Origin: Phytoseiulus persimilis
Taxonomy: Eukaryota; Arthropoda; Arachnida; Mesostigmata; Phytoseiidae
Assembly: GCA_037576195.1 (NCBI GenBank)
Contig: CM075102.1
Coordinates: 18,906,745 to 18,970,744, forward strand
DNA: 64,000 nucleotides
Reading direction: 5' to 3'
A program made the position numbers and the translations under genes. How positions within the stretch are numbered: position 1 is the stretch's first letter; each line of letters begins with the position of its first letter. The notes below the pieces were generated by a model. That model worked only from the letters and a program-made list of their open reading frames with translations, searched no databases and was not told the origin of the DNA. Below, one piece after another: positions 21,901 to 34,887 of this stretch.

Positions 21901-23101
21901 TCGACGGAACCGAACCCTTTGAAGTCTGACCACACAGACATCAGCACTATTGGCGATTTTCGACTCGCGTTGAATTTGGGAGAGAGATTCTTTAACAGAA
22001 TCTTCCGACCTCACGACACATCTGGGTTACTCCACGAGACCACGAGTTGGGCCAAAACGGAACTAAATATGAGGGCTCCGCGAATTTCTGATTCGGGTTT
22101 CCCCCGACAGTCTACACTGTTAAGAAAACTTGGTCCTGTTCGCAGCGACCTGTACTCTTGTGCCGAACGCATCACCATGTGGACCCCTTTTTGCATTCAT
22201 GTCGCTCGAGCGGTGATGGTTTCGACCGGCGCTCGGCAATCTCTGTATAAAAGCGTTATTGTACGAGTACGTTGAATGCTTCGTTCCGCCGAATATCGTC
22301 CCAAAGTTGATCATGTCTTCTGAGGCTAACATGAGGTAGTCGAGAACAACATCCTCGAGTCTGCATGTTCTTCGTCTTTGAACTGCCCGTATTGTATCTA
22401 TCACAATGAGCTCGGTATTGGCTGCCGCAACCGCTTAAATTTCAGTTCCCACGGAGTATCCAGTCAGCCGTGACCGGGTAACCCAGTAGTCTGGTTCTCG
22501 GCCCAGCCTTCAGGTTTTGACAAACTGAGATCCGCTCAGGGACCGACCGAGGCCAAAACCCCAGCGGTTTTCCAGAGAGTCAAGTGTAACCTGATTCATC
22601 GAGCGTTCTACATGGCACAGATTTTCGATAACCCGCCGACGCCGCTAACCGGCTTGGGTTCCCGACTGTGACCGACCCCAACTCCAATCGACCCCAATTT
22701 CATGACGGATCTATGGTGGCTTCCCGTTGGTGTAGGCCTCGGAAGACTGGAGCGGCACAGAGCACATGAAGTACACTCGGGGATGATATCAGCGAACTTC
22801 GCCACGTGCTCGTCCGCGGACACCTCAAAACTACCATTAGGTTCTCTCGGCCGCGTGAGCGACTCCGAAACCGCGTTCACCCCCGTGAGGAACAGAATGG
22901 TGTGGCCAAACAGGTTGTTTACAACGCCGCTTAAGGGATGAGTCTGTCGCGCAAGGTCCAGCTTAGTTGAATTCTCTCATTCGAGCCTCAGTCTAAGCAT
23001 TACGTTATCACGACTCACGGAAGTCGCGGTCATTCAGCCCAGGTTTGCATCCCAACCCAGGCATCGGTCTCGAGCTCTTTCCGTTTCTAGGAAATGATCA
23101 A
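18991..23101. other. No recognisable gene (19.0-23.1 kb)
   Basis: Frames up to about 146 codons occur on both strands (for example 21580-21140, minus) without known motifs. No element with clear termini was seen. Confidence 0.5.
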
Positions 23102-23320
23102 CCAGGGAGAGGGGGGGGGCGAGGCGCCCATACCCCCCCCCCCCCAAAACTCTTCGACGATATCCGAAGGGTGGATTAAATTATACTTTGATGGACGGCA
23201 TTGTTCCCCAAAGATCCATTGTTATCAGGAAAATCTCCACAGGTTTGAGAACCATGTTGATTGCGTCATGAAAAGCTCGCGACGATGATGATCATCATCA
23301 CATCCTTGGCCCGAAACTTG
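23102..23320 (+). mobile_element. G/C-run hAT miniature element, decayed copy
   Basis: The stretch aligns along its length with the full element at 34654-34879: a G run then a C run, then aaaactcttcga, gaagggtggatta, gttatcaggaaaatctc and a gacgatgatgatcatcatc box followed by cacatccttg. The terminal CAGGGGCGTACCCAG-type ends are eroded and no target duplication is visible, so this is the older copy. It encodes nothing. Confidence 0.7.
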
Positions 23321-26300
23321 GCGACTGCGATCGCTGAAAGCAGCGGTGTGAACAGCTTATCTGACCAGACCTTCTGATCGGAAACACCTCCGGATCACGT
23401 TCATCGCGGGGATCTTCGGAATTACGAGCGCCGGAGCCATTGTTCAAATATTATCACAAGGACGTGCTCGGCGCGGAACATCGAGCACATTAGAGGCTTC
23501 TCGGATGGAGCATATTCAGACGTTCCTTCTCCGACGTCTGTGAGCCGTGGCCCTCTTGTGGTATAAAGCACCGTATTCTGTCGCTTCTTCGCCGATGAGC
23601 ATCGGGCTAGTTGTTGACGGACGGAATACCGCCAGACGGGGCTCACCCTGAGTGCTGAACGATGTACTCATTATCGCTGGATCTGGTAATCAAGAGAAAC
23701 AGAGGGCTGGCCGTCGGGATCCGACTCACCACTTTAGCGATCCGATCCCACGTCTGAGGTGAATTATTACCGAGGCCAGATACGGGTTAACAAGCTCAAA
23801 ACCATAAATCAAATAGCTTCGAGTCTTGATGGCGGGAACATGGAGCTCGATGGTTCCCCTGCGTGCTCCGAAGATTTGAACGTTCCCTCGGCTTTCGAAG
23901 TGCATTTAGCATACATCTATGATGGCCACGGTTTGGTTTCGCTCGAACGCCGCTTCCTATCCTCCCCCAATTCCAAATGGAAGGAATGGAAGAATGATTG
24001 AAAGGATCTCATGAAAATACTGGGGTAGTCACAAATCGAAGAATATGTCCTAGGGGCGGCTCTGTCACAGGGTGAACGAGTTTCAACCTTGATGCGGTCT
24101 TCGGTAGCTCCAGGGCAGAAATTCGGCGCTGAAGGCATCAACAGCGACCACAGGATTCGTACTGAGAGGGAGGGAGTAACTCCGAACGACCAGTGACGGA
24201 AGTTCGGAGAATACGCCGCGGAACGCATAATTTACAACGATGCAAGTTTCAGACTCCTCGCAGGATAAGATCACGGACGAGCGATACAACCGCTCTTCGA
24301 GGATGAAATTTTAGCATTGCGAGTGGAAGTTGCAATTCTTCGTATTTTGAGACGTCTGTCCTCTCGTGGTGGTCGCTCGGAAAGCCCTCCGACCGGGTGT
24401 TTTATGTCGTGGAACGCCGGCCCTCTTTCTCAATTCCGGGACGGAACGACATGGCAGGCACTACAGGTTAACATTGCAGAGTAGTCACACCGTTCCACCC
24501 GTCTCCGACGATTAGATAACGCTCGGGAAGAATTTCGAAGACTGTCATCTCCTGCCGCCGGGTAGAATATTCGCGACGGAATTGAAGAGGCTTGAATGTC
24601 TCATGTTTCTCCTCTGGCCGTCGAAGTCGATTTCGAGAGAGGTATCGGCAAGCTGCCACTCCTCGTTTGTCGAGAATGCTTCGGTTCGAAATTTGTCCCC
24701 GTTCTTCGCACAGGTTGCGTTTATTCGATTGTAAACAAACACACTCCCGACACCCGGCCGTTGTTTGCCCACTAACACAGTCGGACTTACGATTCCACGG
24801 TCACATCAGCAGGAGCAAACACGAGCCTGTTCGGTACCTCGCTGATTACGCCCAGATTCAGACGATGGTGAACCGAGTGAATACACAAAAGTTAATCTCG
24901 CTCGAACATTCGGAAACCCCAACGTGACTTGAATATTAGCGAAATCGGGGATCGAATAACGAGGGACTCAATGTCAGTGTGCCCCGTGCGATCTCGGTTC
25001 GAGCGCGCTGGAATCATATCCCTGTCGAAGAAAAAGCTGAGTTCCCGCAATCTTCACTTCTCCCACCGGAACCCATGCTTTGAGCAAAAGTTCCCAACGC
25101 TGGCAGTGCGTCAATCTCTCACGCTTCTTTGGAAGAACTTTAGGCCGTTTGCCCTCACTCACCCCTTCCTGCTCCTCCACCCTCACCCCAGCCAGAATAA
25201 ATAGACAACGGCGAAGCGCACCGGAGATCCAATCGGAGAACGAATACTTTTTTTCAGTGGAATGGCTCGTTCTGAACCGGGACCGAGGACAGCTAATCAA
25301 AGCGTTCTCGAGCGAGCTCAAGTTTTTGCTTTGTGTAGGATCAGCGAATACAGTGGTTCGGATCCCAGCGTGAGCCACCGACAAGTTCCAGAATAAGTCG
25401 CGAATAATTGATCGCTCTCATCAAAGCTCTCGCCGAATTGACAAGGGCCCCCAGAGAAGCGAAGAGCTCATTACGAGGCAACCGCAACGTTGCCAGATTC
25501 GGCCTAGGGAATGAAGCAGTCTCTCTGACGTCATTCCCAGATCAAGCCTCCGATGAGTCGTGGACCTCCGTCTCTCCGACATTCTCGGTAGTTTCTCGAG
25601 ATCCATTCATGGACTAAACTGCTTTTCTTCAAGCATGCAGAGCTTTGGAAGCAAGGAAGTGGTCTTGAAGTTTTGCTCCTTGGGCTCAACCCACCGGGGT
25701 GGACGCGATCCGGTACCTCTGGCTACCGAAGTCTCGGTGAGGTATTGGAGCAGAACGGTGGGCACGCCATCTGAGTAACAGTGATCGCGACGAACTTCAG
25801 CGTTGACACCTGGTCGACATACATCTCGTGCAGTGTCCAATCTATCTGAACTTCGAGTCACCGCATTTCGGACGCGAAATCTCCTCTCATTAAAAGTCAG
25901 CGAGCAGGCAATCGCTGGACCTCACCTGCGGTCTTCAAAGATGGAGTCCATCATGGATCTGCGTTCCCGGATCCCGCGTTGCCGTCGTCGATCGTCAGTT
26001 GGGTGGAAGTGGGATCTTGTTCTTGAGAAAGTCGCCCATTGTAACGACGACGCTTTGACAGCTCTCCGAGGGTCATCCCGTACTCAAGGTTTGAGTGTTA
26101 GGGGAGGCTGGCTAAGACCCTACGAGGGAGGCTCGATTGTGCAGCGACAGGCGAACAGTGTAGCGAACTGAGCGGTGGCTCGTGCCCTTCAATTTGAGGT
26201 ATCCTGTTAAGTAGAAAGATTCACTTATCTTGCATAGACCCTCGAGCCCATTCAGAGCCCCATTCCTTTTCCAGAGCCTGGGGAAAAAATATTAGGGACA

Positions 26301-29300
26301 AACATGACACTCATGGAAGGAGATTAACAGCAAGGCGAAAGAAAAATCGGTTGATCTGGATGTTGGGGCAATACGGGCGTTGTCGAGGATTCGCTAAGCC
26401 CTGAAATCGATGATCCGAGCCACAGCTGCTTCGAGATAGCGGGAGTTGATGACTTGACGTTATCATCGAGGAGTGGCAATAAAAGCTACCTCCGTATCGC
26501 AACGGTATGTTATAGTTGTTGCACAGGGAAGAGTTCAACGCAGTCGAGTTGTGGAGGAAAAACTTCCGAGCTCATGGAGTATGAGCCCAACTGGGGAGTT
26601 CTTTGTGTGCTTCGTCTCGACAATCGCAAAGGTTATCGAATTTACGCTGAGCCCGAACTCGGGTTTACGAAAGAAGCAAGCAATCTTTCAATGAGAAAGG
26701 TAAACATCACCAAGAAACGGGAGGGGGGACACACAGCGTCTCGGAGGGGAAGGCTCTCCTGAATATAAGATCATTGGTCACTGCCTAGGTCATCGAGTTC
26801 GCAGTTGTCGACGTCCTCAGGGACTGTGAGAGTCGTCGATGAGTCTCGGCAAACAGAGACGAATTCTTGGGATCCGAAATTTGTTTTATTCATTCACCTG
26901 TCCTCGTCAACGACCCGATCGTGATTCCGGATCTCGAATCCATCGGCTCCTCCTTCTGAGAGGTCTGTCGAACGAGATTCTGCTGCCGCATGTCAAGTTC
27001 GGTCGGTAGAGCGGAGGGTGATGTCGTCAAATTCAAGATCGGAGGGAGAACGTTCAAGTTTCGAGTTCAGAAAACCCATTCCAGAGCTGTCTTGAACTCG
27101 TGTAGTGACGGATGTGTTTGTGGAAGCAAACGACCGGGGAATCGAACGCTCTTTGTTTGCGATGTGAACTTGTAGCCGGACCGAGCGGAGTACCTCTCTA
27201 ATGAACGCACCTCAGGGAATGATTCAGAGGAAAACATTCATTGGGCAGTCCAAGAGATGCTGCCGCCAATGGAGTTCTTGCTCTCGCTTCCGGCTTCGGG
27301 ACAACCTGCTACATTAGCGGCCTTGAGTCACTCGGTCGGCTTCCTGGTTGGTCCCTGCGGAAACGGTTGACGAGTCCGCCGGGATGGCCACTCAGAGCCG
27401 CTCGGGCTCTTGGGCAGTCGGGAGATTTGATCAAGTTTCAGCTAGCCGGCGTGAGAAGGATAGAATCAACGCGAAATTTGTCAATCGAGATAATACAGCC
27501 GCCTTCTTCTGAACTGGAAGGAGAAGCCAATCCATCCCCGTTCTCAAATAAGCCATTGCTAGATATTCCCGACTCATGGCCTCATGGCAGCTCGGACATG
27601 AGTTCGAGGTTCGAGTCTGAAAATTCCGTATCTTCCGCAGGAGGGCACCATGTTCCGCAGCTCGTGACCGCAGAGGTTTTCTCATTGCTGCGGAAGTTTT
27701 CTGACACAGAGTTCGGCCGAAACGCTCTCGGTCCCACATTTGGATCCCCGTTCTTTGATTCTAATAAATGGCACTGAGTTCCTTAGAAACACCTCCTTGA
27801 GGCCACTTGTGTGCATCAGATTGTGGCTCTTGCGCGGAGAGTTTCTCATATTCTTCTATCGGAGATCACAGCAGAAAATAACAAAGAAAGTCGATCTGCT
27901 CTTTCGGAGTCAAACTCATCCAGACCAGTGGAGTCCACTGCACACGAAAATCGAGACTGTTTCTTGTTGTGGGCTTTTATAGAGGGAGAGCTCCGTTCGA
28001 AAGGCACCACTTCTCGTTGCCGCCTCCTTTTCCTTCGACTAGCATGGCCTCATCCCGTGCTGTAAATCCAGACCGATGTTTTTCACCACCGTAAGACGCA
28101 TGGGGGAGTTCCAGTTTGTTCCAGAGTTCCACCGGGCCATTCTGTTGAATCGGGTATCATACATCAAAACGGCATGATTCAGCCTTTACAAGGGGATAAC
28201 GTGATTCTGCTCCAGCTGAGAGCGTAGTGAGAAGAGCGTCCCTCGCGACTGATTCAATCGCTTTTCGCAGCGTCATTTAGCTTCGCCCAGTCCGTTTTGG
28301 GGATCAGTGCTGCAGGGATCGATCTGGGAATATTCCACCCTCCAGTGCTTTCGGAGCTGATCGACTCCAATCTCTACGATATAGGTACTTCCCTCTTCTA
28401 ACTAGCAGAACAACGATTTCTTGCTCGTATGAATCTTCATCATGGAGACGGAGAGCTGGGTCGATCATTTCAGGCTGAGATGAGGGCGGACCCTGCGGGA
28501 AAGCTGATGATTTGTGGAGTTCATTGAGTGGCTCTTTTTCAACACGTCGGATCACAACCGTCATGCTCGAAGTTATCCATCATATCGACACGGAGCATTC
28601 ACCAAACTTCCATCTGAGCCCCGGTACGCATTGAGTTTCCCGCTGAGTATTCCCGATTAATTTCCAAGAAGAAAACGTCACTACGACCACTCCAACCGGG
28701 GTCGAATGAAAAGCGGACCAACCGCGATTTCAACACACGTCGAAAGGCAGGACTAAGATCTTGTTTAGGACACGGGGACAAACGGACAACTCGCTCACCA
28801 AATTCCGACCATCTCAGCGTGAGAAATGGAAAATTTCTGTCATCGCAAGCCATAATAAACGGAAGAAGTCCCAGAATCAACAATCAGCGACGATTTTTTG
28901 CAGAGCGGAATGATTAAGTGAGTCGGGAGCAAGCGGGATTCCGGAAGACCGCATTCGCCGTGAAGCCGCACCGTTACCGGTTTCCGAGACATCGCAAGTT
29001 CAATTCAATCTGGTCAGAGAATGTGAGTATCGCTATCGACGGTACAGGCGTAGAGCTCGCCTAATGTCAAGGAGTTCTATCAATACAGGATCCTGCCATG
29101 ATTTCCGATCTCGCCGACGACTCGACGCAGAGGTCCGATGAACCACCAGAAGCATCCCAAGTGTATCCGCGAAAGAATCAACGAAATCCCAAACAGTCAT
29201 CCCTGAGTATCTGAAAAACCCTCCCAGAGCTCAGAAAACTCATGGTTTGCTCCCAACAACGGATTGTCCCTAGAGAGATTGGACTTTTCGAGGGTGGTGA

Positions 29301-32300
29301 AAGGTTCCGCGAACGCTCTTAACAGCGGTCGAGGACTCCTAGAGTTTGAACCTTGTGCAACTTTAGCGGAAGTCTCCTTTGAGCTCACAAGGTTTTGTAG
29401 GAGCTCAGGAAGGTATATGTTGGATCCTATGAAAGTTTCGAAGGGCTCAGAATTCACAGAGCGTATTGAAAAGCAGCTAGGTTTGAAAGCAAGGGAAGTG
29501 ACGGCGCGGTTTCGAATCTCAGAAAGAGGCTGATTTCTTCCAGCCATGAAACTTGTTTGTTCCGAGCGGAGTAGCCAGTTAGTCGGAGAGCGCTTGCAGG
29601 CTCTCGTGCTCGTTATATTTCCGCCCTGATGCGCATTCTTATCAATTCTCAGAAACAAATGCTGGAGAACACAGCCTTCAGCGCATCTCGCGTCGTGCAT
29701 GCGCGACGGAGCTTCCCAAACGGGGAGCGTAACGTGTTTTCATAGCGACTCAGTGGGGTATCTTGTGCAAAGAAGCAGTCTGTTTTCGGAGGCGCAATGA
29801 GTCACCGTCTGCTGAATGTCAGCAGCCCGTCTCGATCAGGGATAAAATCAACTGGGCTAAGCCCTCAGGTGGGCCATAACGATCCGCCGTCGTTTCAGCA
29901 GACGCCGTGGCTTGGTGGGTTTTATCACGCATCCTCAAAAACCAGTTCGCAGAAACCAGTTTCGCGGGAGCCCCATCCGCAGAAACCCGTTCCCGGAAGA
30001 GCTTCGTTCTCCCTGTCCGGGGTCGATTAGACGGCAACGCGCAGGATGATCATATGGTATGGTCTGCCAACCGTAGCGGGGGGAAGGCCTCTCTGACCCC
30101 AGATATATGAGTCAGATTCAGACAGAGGTGACAGAAAGTCTGCGGTCCACATTGGACTTTGGACACTCGATCTTCGAGGACAATTAAATCAGCGGCAATC
30201 ATTCGAAAATTCCCGGCTGAGACTGCGGACACCCGATCAAGGTCGGGAAAGCGATTGGAGGCGCTTCCCCGCCAAGTCACCTTGCGACGAGGGAGGAGAA
30301 GTTTTCGACGGAGTGCGTTTCTGCGAAGCGCTTCTCGAGAAAGTGAGGCTCCAACGGTCCAGTAGAATTGATTTGGTGAGTGAGTAACTTGCCTTTCTTC
30401 CGCTCGAATCTTCAAACTCGTTGATATCGGCGGTCCCTGTGCGAAAGTCGCCCATAGGTCGCTGTCGATCGGGGACGCCTGTAGTGCTTCTACAATATGC
30501 ACATGGTGTTTCCCACGTAGAGTACTGGAGTTGGCATGAGAAATACAACAACAATACAAAATAACCTAGAAATGAACGCCGATGATCGAATTCGCTGGCC
30601 AATCCTCCGGGACCTCGGGCAGTCCCTCCTCGGGTTCAGCAAGTTGAGGAAGATCCGGTTCCCAAGAAACTGAAGGAACCGAAAGAAAAAGGCTCCTGGG
30701 AATGATGGAAATACAATCACAATGCACGCAGTTCGGTCCAGGATTGTTTCCCCGAATCATTTGTCACTGAACTGCACTTGGAGCTATCTCAGAGCTTAAG
30801 TGCAGGCATCGATAGGAGGGCATTCAGGGAATTATTTTGCCAATTCCATGCTGGTTGTACATTCTTTTTATTCCTATCGTTCAAATGCGGGCGATACCCC
30901 CTATGTCACGATTGAACTGTTTCGCACCCACACCTGATTTTATTTGCTTCTACCCGCACCGTAGGATTTCCTCCATCTCCCCGACGGAGCCCTGGTTCGT
31001 TTTTGAGAAGAGTTGAATCAGTGGCTTGAACCCAAACATTGTTAGATGAGGTTCGACACCGTGACAAGTCTTCGCCGAGCGCTCGATCAAATTCTGTGAT
31101 AAGTACAACGGATGCTGCCAAAAGACCAACGCCACACCATCAGAGTGTCGCAGGATTTCAGGTTTGGGTATCTCGAACCGCCGAGAGATCCCATGGATTC
31201 TCTCTCAAACGTCAGTTCGGGGAGCGCGCCAAAACTCAATACTCCCGCCAAATTATTAATCCTATCCCCGATGAGGACGGTCTGAATTTCCCAGTCAGCT
31301 CGAACAGTTGATTCGGAAATATCGGAAGAAGGCCTGCATGCGTTTATGAGCTCTTTCACTTCTCCAGTGTCTTGCATATGCTCGACGACCGAGAATTGGC
31401 TCCTTTTTCTGCTCAGTGAGTCGCTCTTTGAGATTTTTATCCACGAGCTTTAGTGCGCTTTTGTCGGTTCATGGAGCGGAACTGGCGCTCGTTGCCGATG
31501 AAAACGTTCGAGAGAACCACGTAAGGGCCTGTACCTCTGCCGGAGAAGCTTCGCCAGTCGATTTGGTGTGAGCTTGTATCTGTTGTTCCGACTCTCAACA
31601 TTCTCGAGACACTCCCGGACTCTCGGAGGAATTCGAATACAGCGAGGATTGCACCCTCGCCCCTCTTTACCGGAGCTGCAGTCAATTGTCGACTCTCCTT
31701 TAGGGGCCCGTGAGCTGCCCTAAGCGAAGTTCTACACAAACAAAGGAATGGCCCGTACACTGGAGTCAGCCCCGAAAAAAATGCTCCAAGTATCGCAACT
31801 CTGAACATCCTAATTGTGCGGAGGCTACGGGGAGATATCCTCGTGACGGGAAACCACTTTCCGCTCAGCTCAGGCTCCTTTCTCAAGCCTGTGTGGAGTT
31901 ATTTTCCGTCGAATCATCCCCCTCAAAGACGACTTGGACAATGCTTACTCTTACTGCGAGAACCAGCATCACAGACATTTCGGATCTCTTCCGCGGGAGC
32001 TAATGAGGACCTCTCAATGGTAAGCTTGACCTTAAAATAGGCGACTTCATGAATCGAATCAGAATCTCGGACAGGTGCCAGGCGCTTGGCAATAGCCCGG
32101 AGAAAATTACTCGAGGTTGATGTGCCGGGCCATCTGCTCTCACCACGACGATACCACTTGGCTAGAGGCGAGGGTGCATCATCAGCGAGAGGCAATCAGA
32201 CGCCATCGATTACATTTCGTTCAAGGATATGTTCTTCCACTCATATCGTTCAGGACTTCCCGAGATGGGGGAGGGGGGTTATCCTCGATGAGATCTACAG

Positions 32301-33424
32301 TTACGGAATTGTCCCACTGCAGAACCGGTGAATGGATATCTTACCGACAGGTGACGTTCGGTTCGGAGAGAGAAACGGATATTCAGGATTATGCCAGTTC
32401 CACCACTGCCTTACTGCGATCCTCGAAGTCCGATTTTTTTGAAAGGAGTACGCGGTAGCTGCCCACAGATTATTCCTGAAACTATTGTTGACTCCGAGGT
32501 CTGATGTATGGAAGTACGCGTCATCATTTCATCAACAATCTAGCTGTCAGCGATTCCGGATCACCCCGAAAACACCTGGAATGGTGAATCCCAGCCAACG
32601 GGTTGTGAGCGGGTCCTCACGACTCTCGCTCGGTTTATGCTAGCATAACTCTGAATGAGCAATTTCCTGTTCCGGCTCCGAAGCAAGTTCAGCGGACGGC
32701 CGTGACAGTTCCATATGCGTACTCTGGAGTCGATGTTCTCAAGATAGTTGGACAGAACGCATGATGAACTGTTCAAGATGCTATCATGCAAGCATGCAGG
32801 CCAACCGATTCCTGTTGGTCTCACAATAAGTGACACCTTTGGCTGCAATGAATGAAAACGCTTACTGTTGTGACACGGAACATTGAAGGGAAAACGACCG
32901 AGCCTGTAGAGTTCGCGCGAACACAAGAAGGTTGCGAGGGAAGACCAAAGTCGTGGGCGGAGAGATCGAATCCATTGGGAAGCTTCCTTTCTACGAGTAC
33001 GAGCTGGCTCCCTATAAAATCTCAGGAGGTAAATCTCCATCTCCCTGGCGTTGGAGTCGCATGCTTTGTCCTCTGCGCAGCACTTCTCGGTGTGATACTC
33101 GAGAGAGCCACTCGGACCCTCAGCTCCGTACGACTGATGCACAGGAAGATTCAGCACTCGCGACAAAAGCACAACCGACGGATTTCTCCAGCCAGCATTT
33201 CCTCGCCGCTTACACAGGCGCGGGGCGCAATCGTCGAAGGTGGCGAAACCTTGTTTGGATGTGTAATAACGGGGCGCTCGAAAACGAAACTAGATTTTTT
33301 CCATGGCACCACAAACAGAAGCCTGACTTGCAATGCTCTGCTCGGGAGTTCGCGTATGATAAACAATGGAGGGGACGGGTACCATGAAATTAGCCGAGAG
33401 TCTAGATTAGTCATGGTGACCGAA
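23321..33424. other. No recognisable gene (23.3-33.4 kb)
   Basis: Ten kilobases with frames up to about 203 codons (33172-32561, minus) and 178 codons (27241-27777, plus), all overlapped by opposite-strand frames and lacking known motifs. A weak local repetition of cgcagaaacc occurs at 29945-29997. No inverted-repeat element was recognised. Confidence 0.45.
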
Positions 33425-33575
33425 CCTTCAATATGCTTATCAGATAAGACACAGCCTTGATTCGAGTCCGAATTTTCGGGAAACAAATCGTCAAATCGCG
33501 ATTAAATGCGATCATGACTGCAATACTTTCGGTTATTGCGCTTGGTAACTGCGGTTGAATGACCGTTCCAGAACC
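33425..33575 (+). mobile_element. AACCGC-family element, solo right end
   Basis: The segment ttcaatatgcttatcagataag...tttcgggaaac...ttattgcg...ctgcggttgaatgaccgttcc aligns with the right end of copy 1 (about 1465-1566) and, more closely, with the inverted copy at 48280-48400. The terminal TTGCAAAGCCTA is replaced by ttccagaaccg and no matching left end lies nearby, so this is a truncated relic. Confidence 0.6.
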
Positions 33576-34645
33576 GATTTGGCACTCTGCAAGAATTTTT
33601 CGCATAGAAGGGGGATTGTCGCCGCCCGGCTCGCTGAGGAATTTCTGGGGGCGGGGTTGCTGGGAGGACGAGACTCGTCAAGCGAGGAGGCCCAGTTACT
33701 TTTGCCTTTCGGATGCGACCGAGCGAAATCTCATCAATTCTATTCCAATCCAAATCAAAAACGACGGTTTTGGGATTCGGTATCGATCCTTAATCGATTT
33801 TCGGGAGAATCTCAGGGAAGTCCGGCTATACTCGTCCCGGCCAGGAACTGGGGAATATAAGCTTCACGGTGGTCTGCGATATCGACCGCTGCCGGTTCGA
33901 TGGTCCGCGGGCTGCCAGAGGTTGCCCACCTGTAGCGGAGATAGAATTCCCATCAGGAGGATGAGGGACAATCGTTCGTTCAGCTCGGCCGTCTCCCTAA
34001 GGGAAAGCCTCGAGATCACTAGCGTGACATTGAACAACGAGTGACATGCCAAGAGAGCTGCCTCTGATACAGGATCTTCAGCCCAAGACTGGAATCATTC
34101 AGCTCACGAGATGAACGGGAAAGCTCGACCGTGGCGCTGAGTTGTTCAGGCACTGGAACCACGAGAGGGCAAGCAGAAAGCACAGAAAAATTGCCGGGAG
34201 GCACACTCAAGGGCAAGATTGGCGAAGGAGGTGTTAGCGCATACCTTATTTTTCGAAGACCCTGAACGATCTATATGAGGAAGTTTCGTGATATTCGGTG
34301 CTCTCGCTCATCGGCGAGGTCTCCCGTTAGCTTGGAAGCGTCTCACTTTTCGGAAGGAGCGCTGCTCGTGTGCACTCACCGTATAGGCGTGCCGAAACAG
34401 AGACAAATCGCCTACGATGAGATTCATAAGGTCGCGAAACTCTCCTCTACTTGGAATGGGTAACAATCTTTGTTTGAAGGTGCGGAGTCGCGGGTCCTGG
34501 CCCAAAAGTCTGTAGGGGAATGGTTTTGATTCCCCCCTCGAATGTCGAAGTTTTTTCAATGATGTGTATTAGCATCTGGTGCAATCCCGCGTAATTTTCA
34601 CGAGTAACACGAGTCTCACTTATCAAGCCCGGGCATTCACACCAG
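33576..34645. other. No recognisable gene (33.6-34.6 kb)
   Basis: Short frames only, the largest 161 codons (33559-34044, plus) and overlapped by other frames. Nothing specific seen. Confidence 0.45.
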
Positions 34646-34653
34646 ATGCACAG

Positions 34654-34879
34654 CAGAGGCGTACCCAGGACGGGGGGGGGGGCATGGCCCCCCAAAACTC
34701 TTCGATATTATGGGGAAGGGTGGATTATATTCTACTTCAATGGACGAAAAAGTTCCACAAATATTCAGTCTTATCAGGAGAATTCTCACAGGTTCGAAAA
34801 CCATGAAATCTCGAGACGATGATCATCATCATCATCACATCCTTGCCCCCCCCCAAAAAAAAAGCTGGGTGCGCCCCTG
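34654..34879 (+). mobile_element. hAT miniature element with perfect 8-bp duplication
   Basis: The 226-base element starts CAGAGGCGTACCCAG and ends CTGGGTGCGCCCCTG, an inverted repeat with a few mismatches. The flanking 8-mer atgcacag is exact on both sides (34646-34653 and 34880-34887). An 8-bp duplication and CAG...CTG tips identify the hAT superfamily. Long G and C runs lie just inside the left end and a C run then A run just inside the right end. Near the 3' side is a palindromic gatgatcatcatcatcatc box. It is non-coding and must have been moved by a transposase from elsewhere. Confidence 0.9.
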
Positions 34880-34887
34880 ATGCACAG

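Noticed and set aside
32561-33172. 203-codon minus-strand frame as a host gene
   Set aside because: Overlapped by 202- and 151-codon plus-strand frames over half its length, with no recognisable domain or codon bias.
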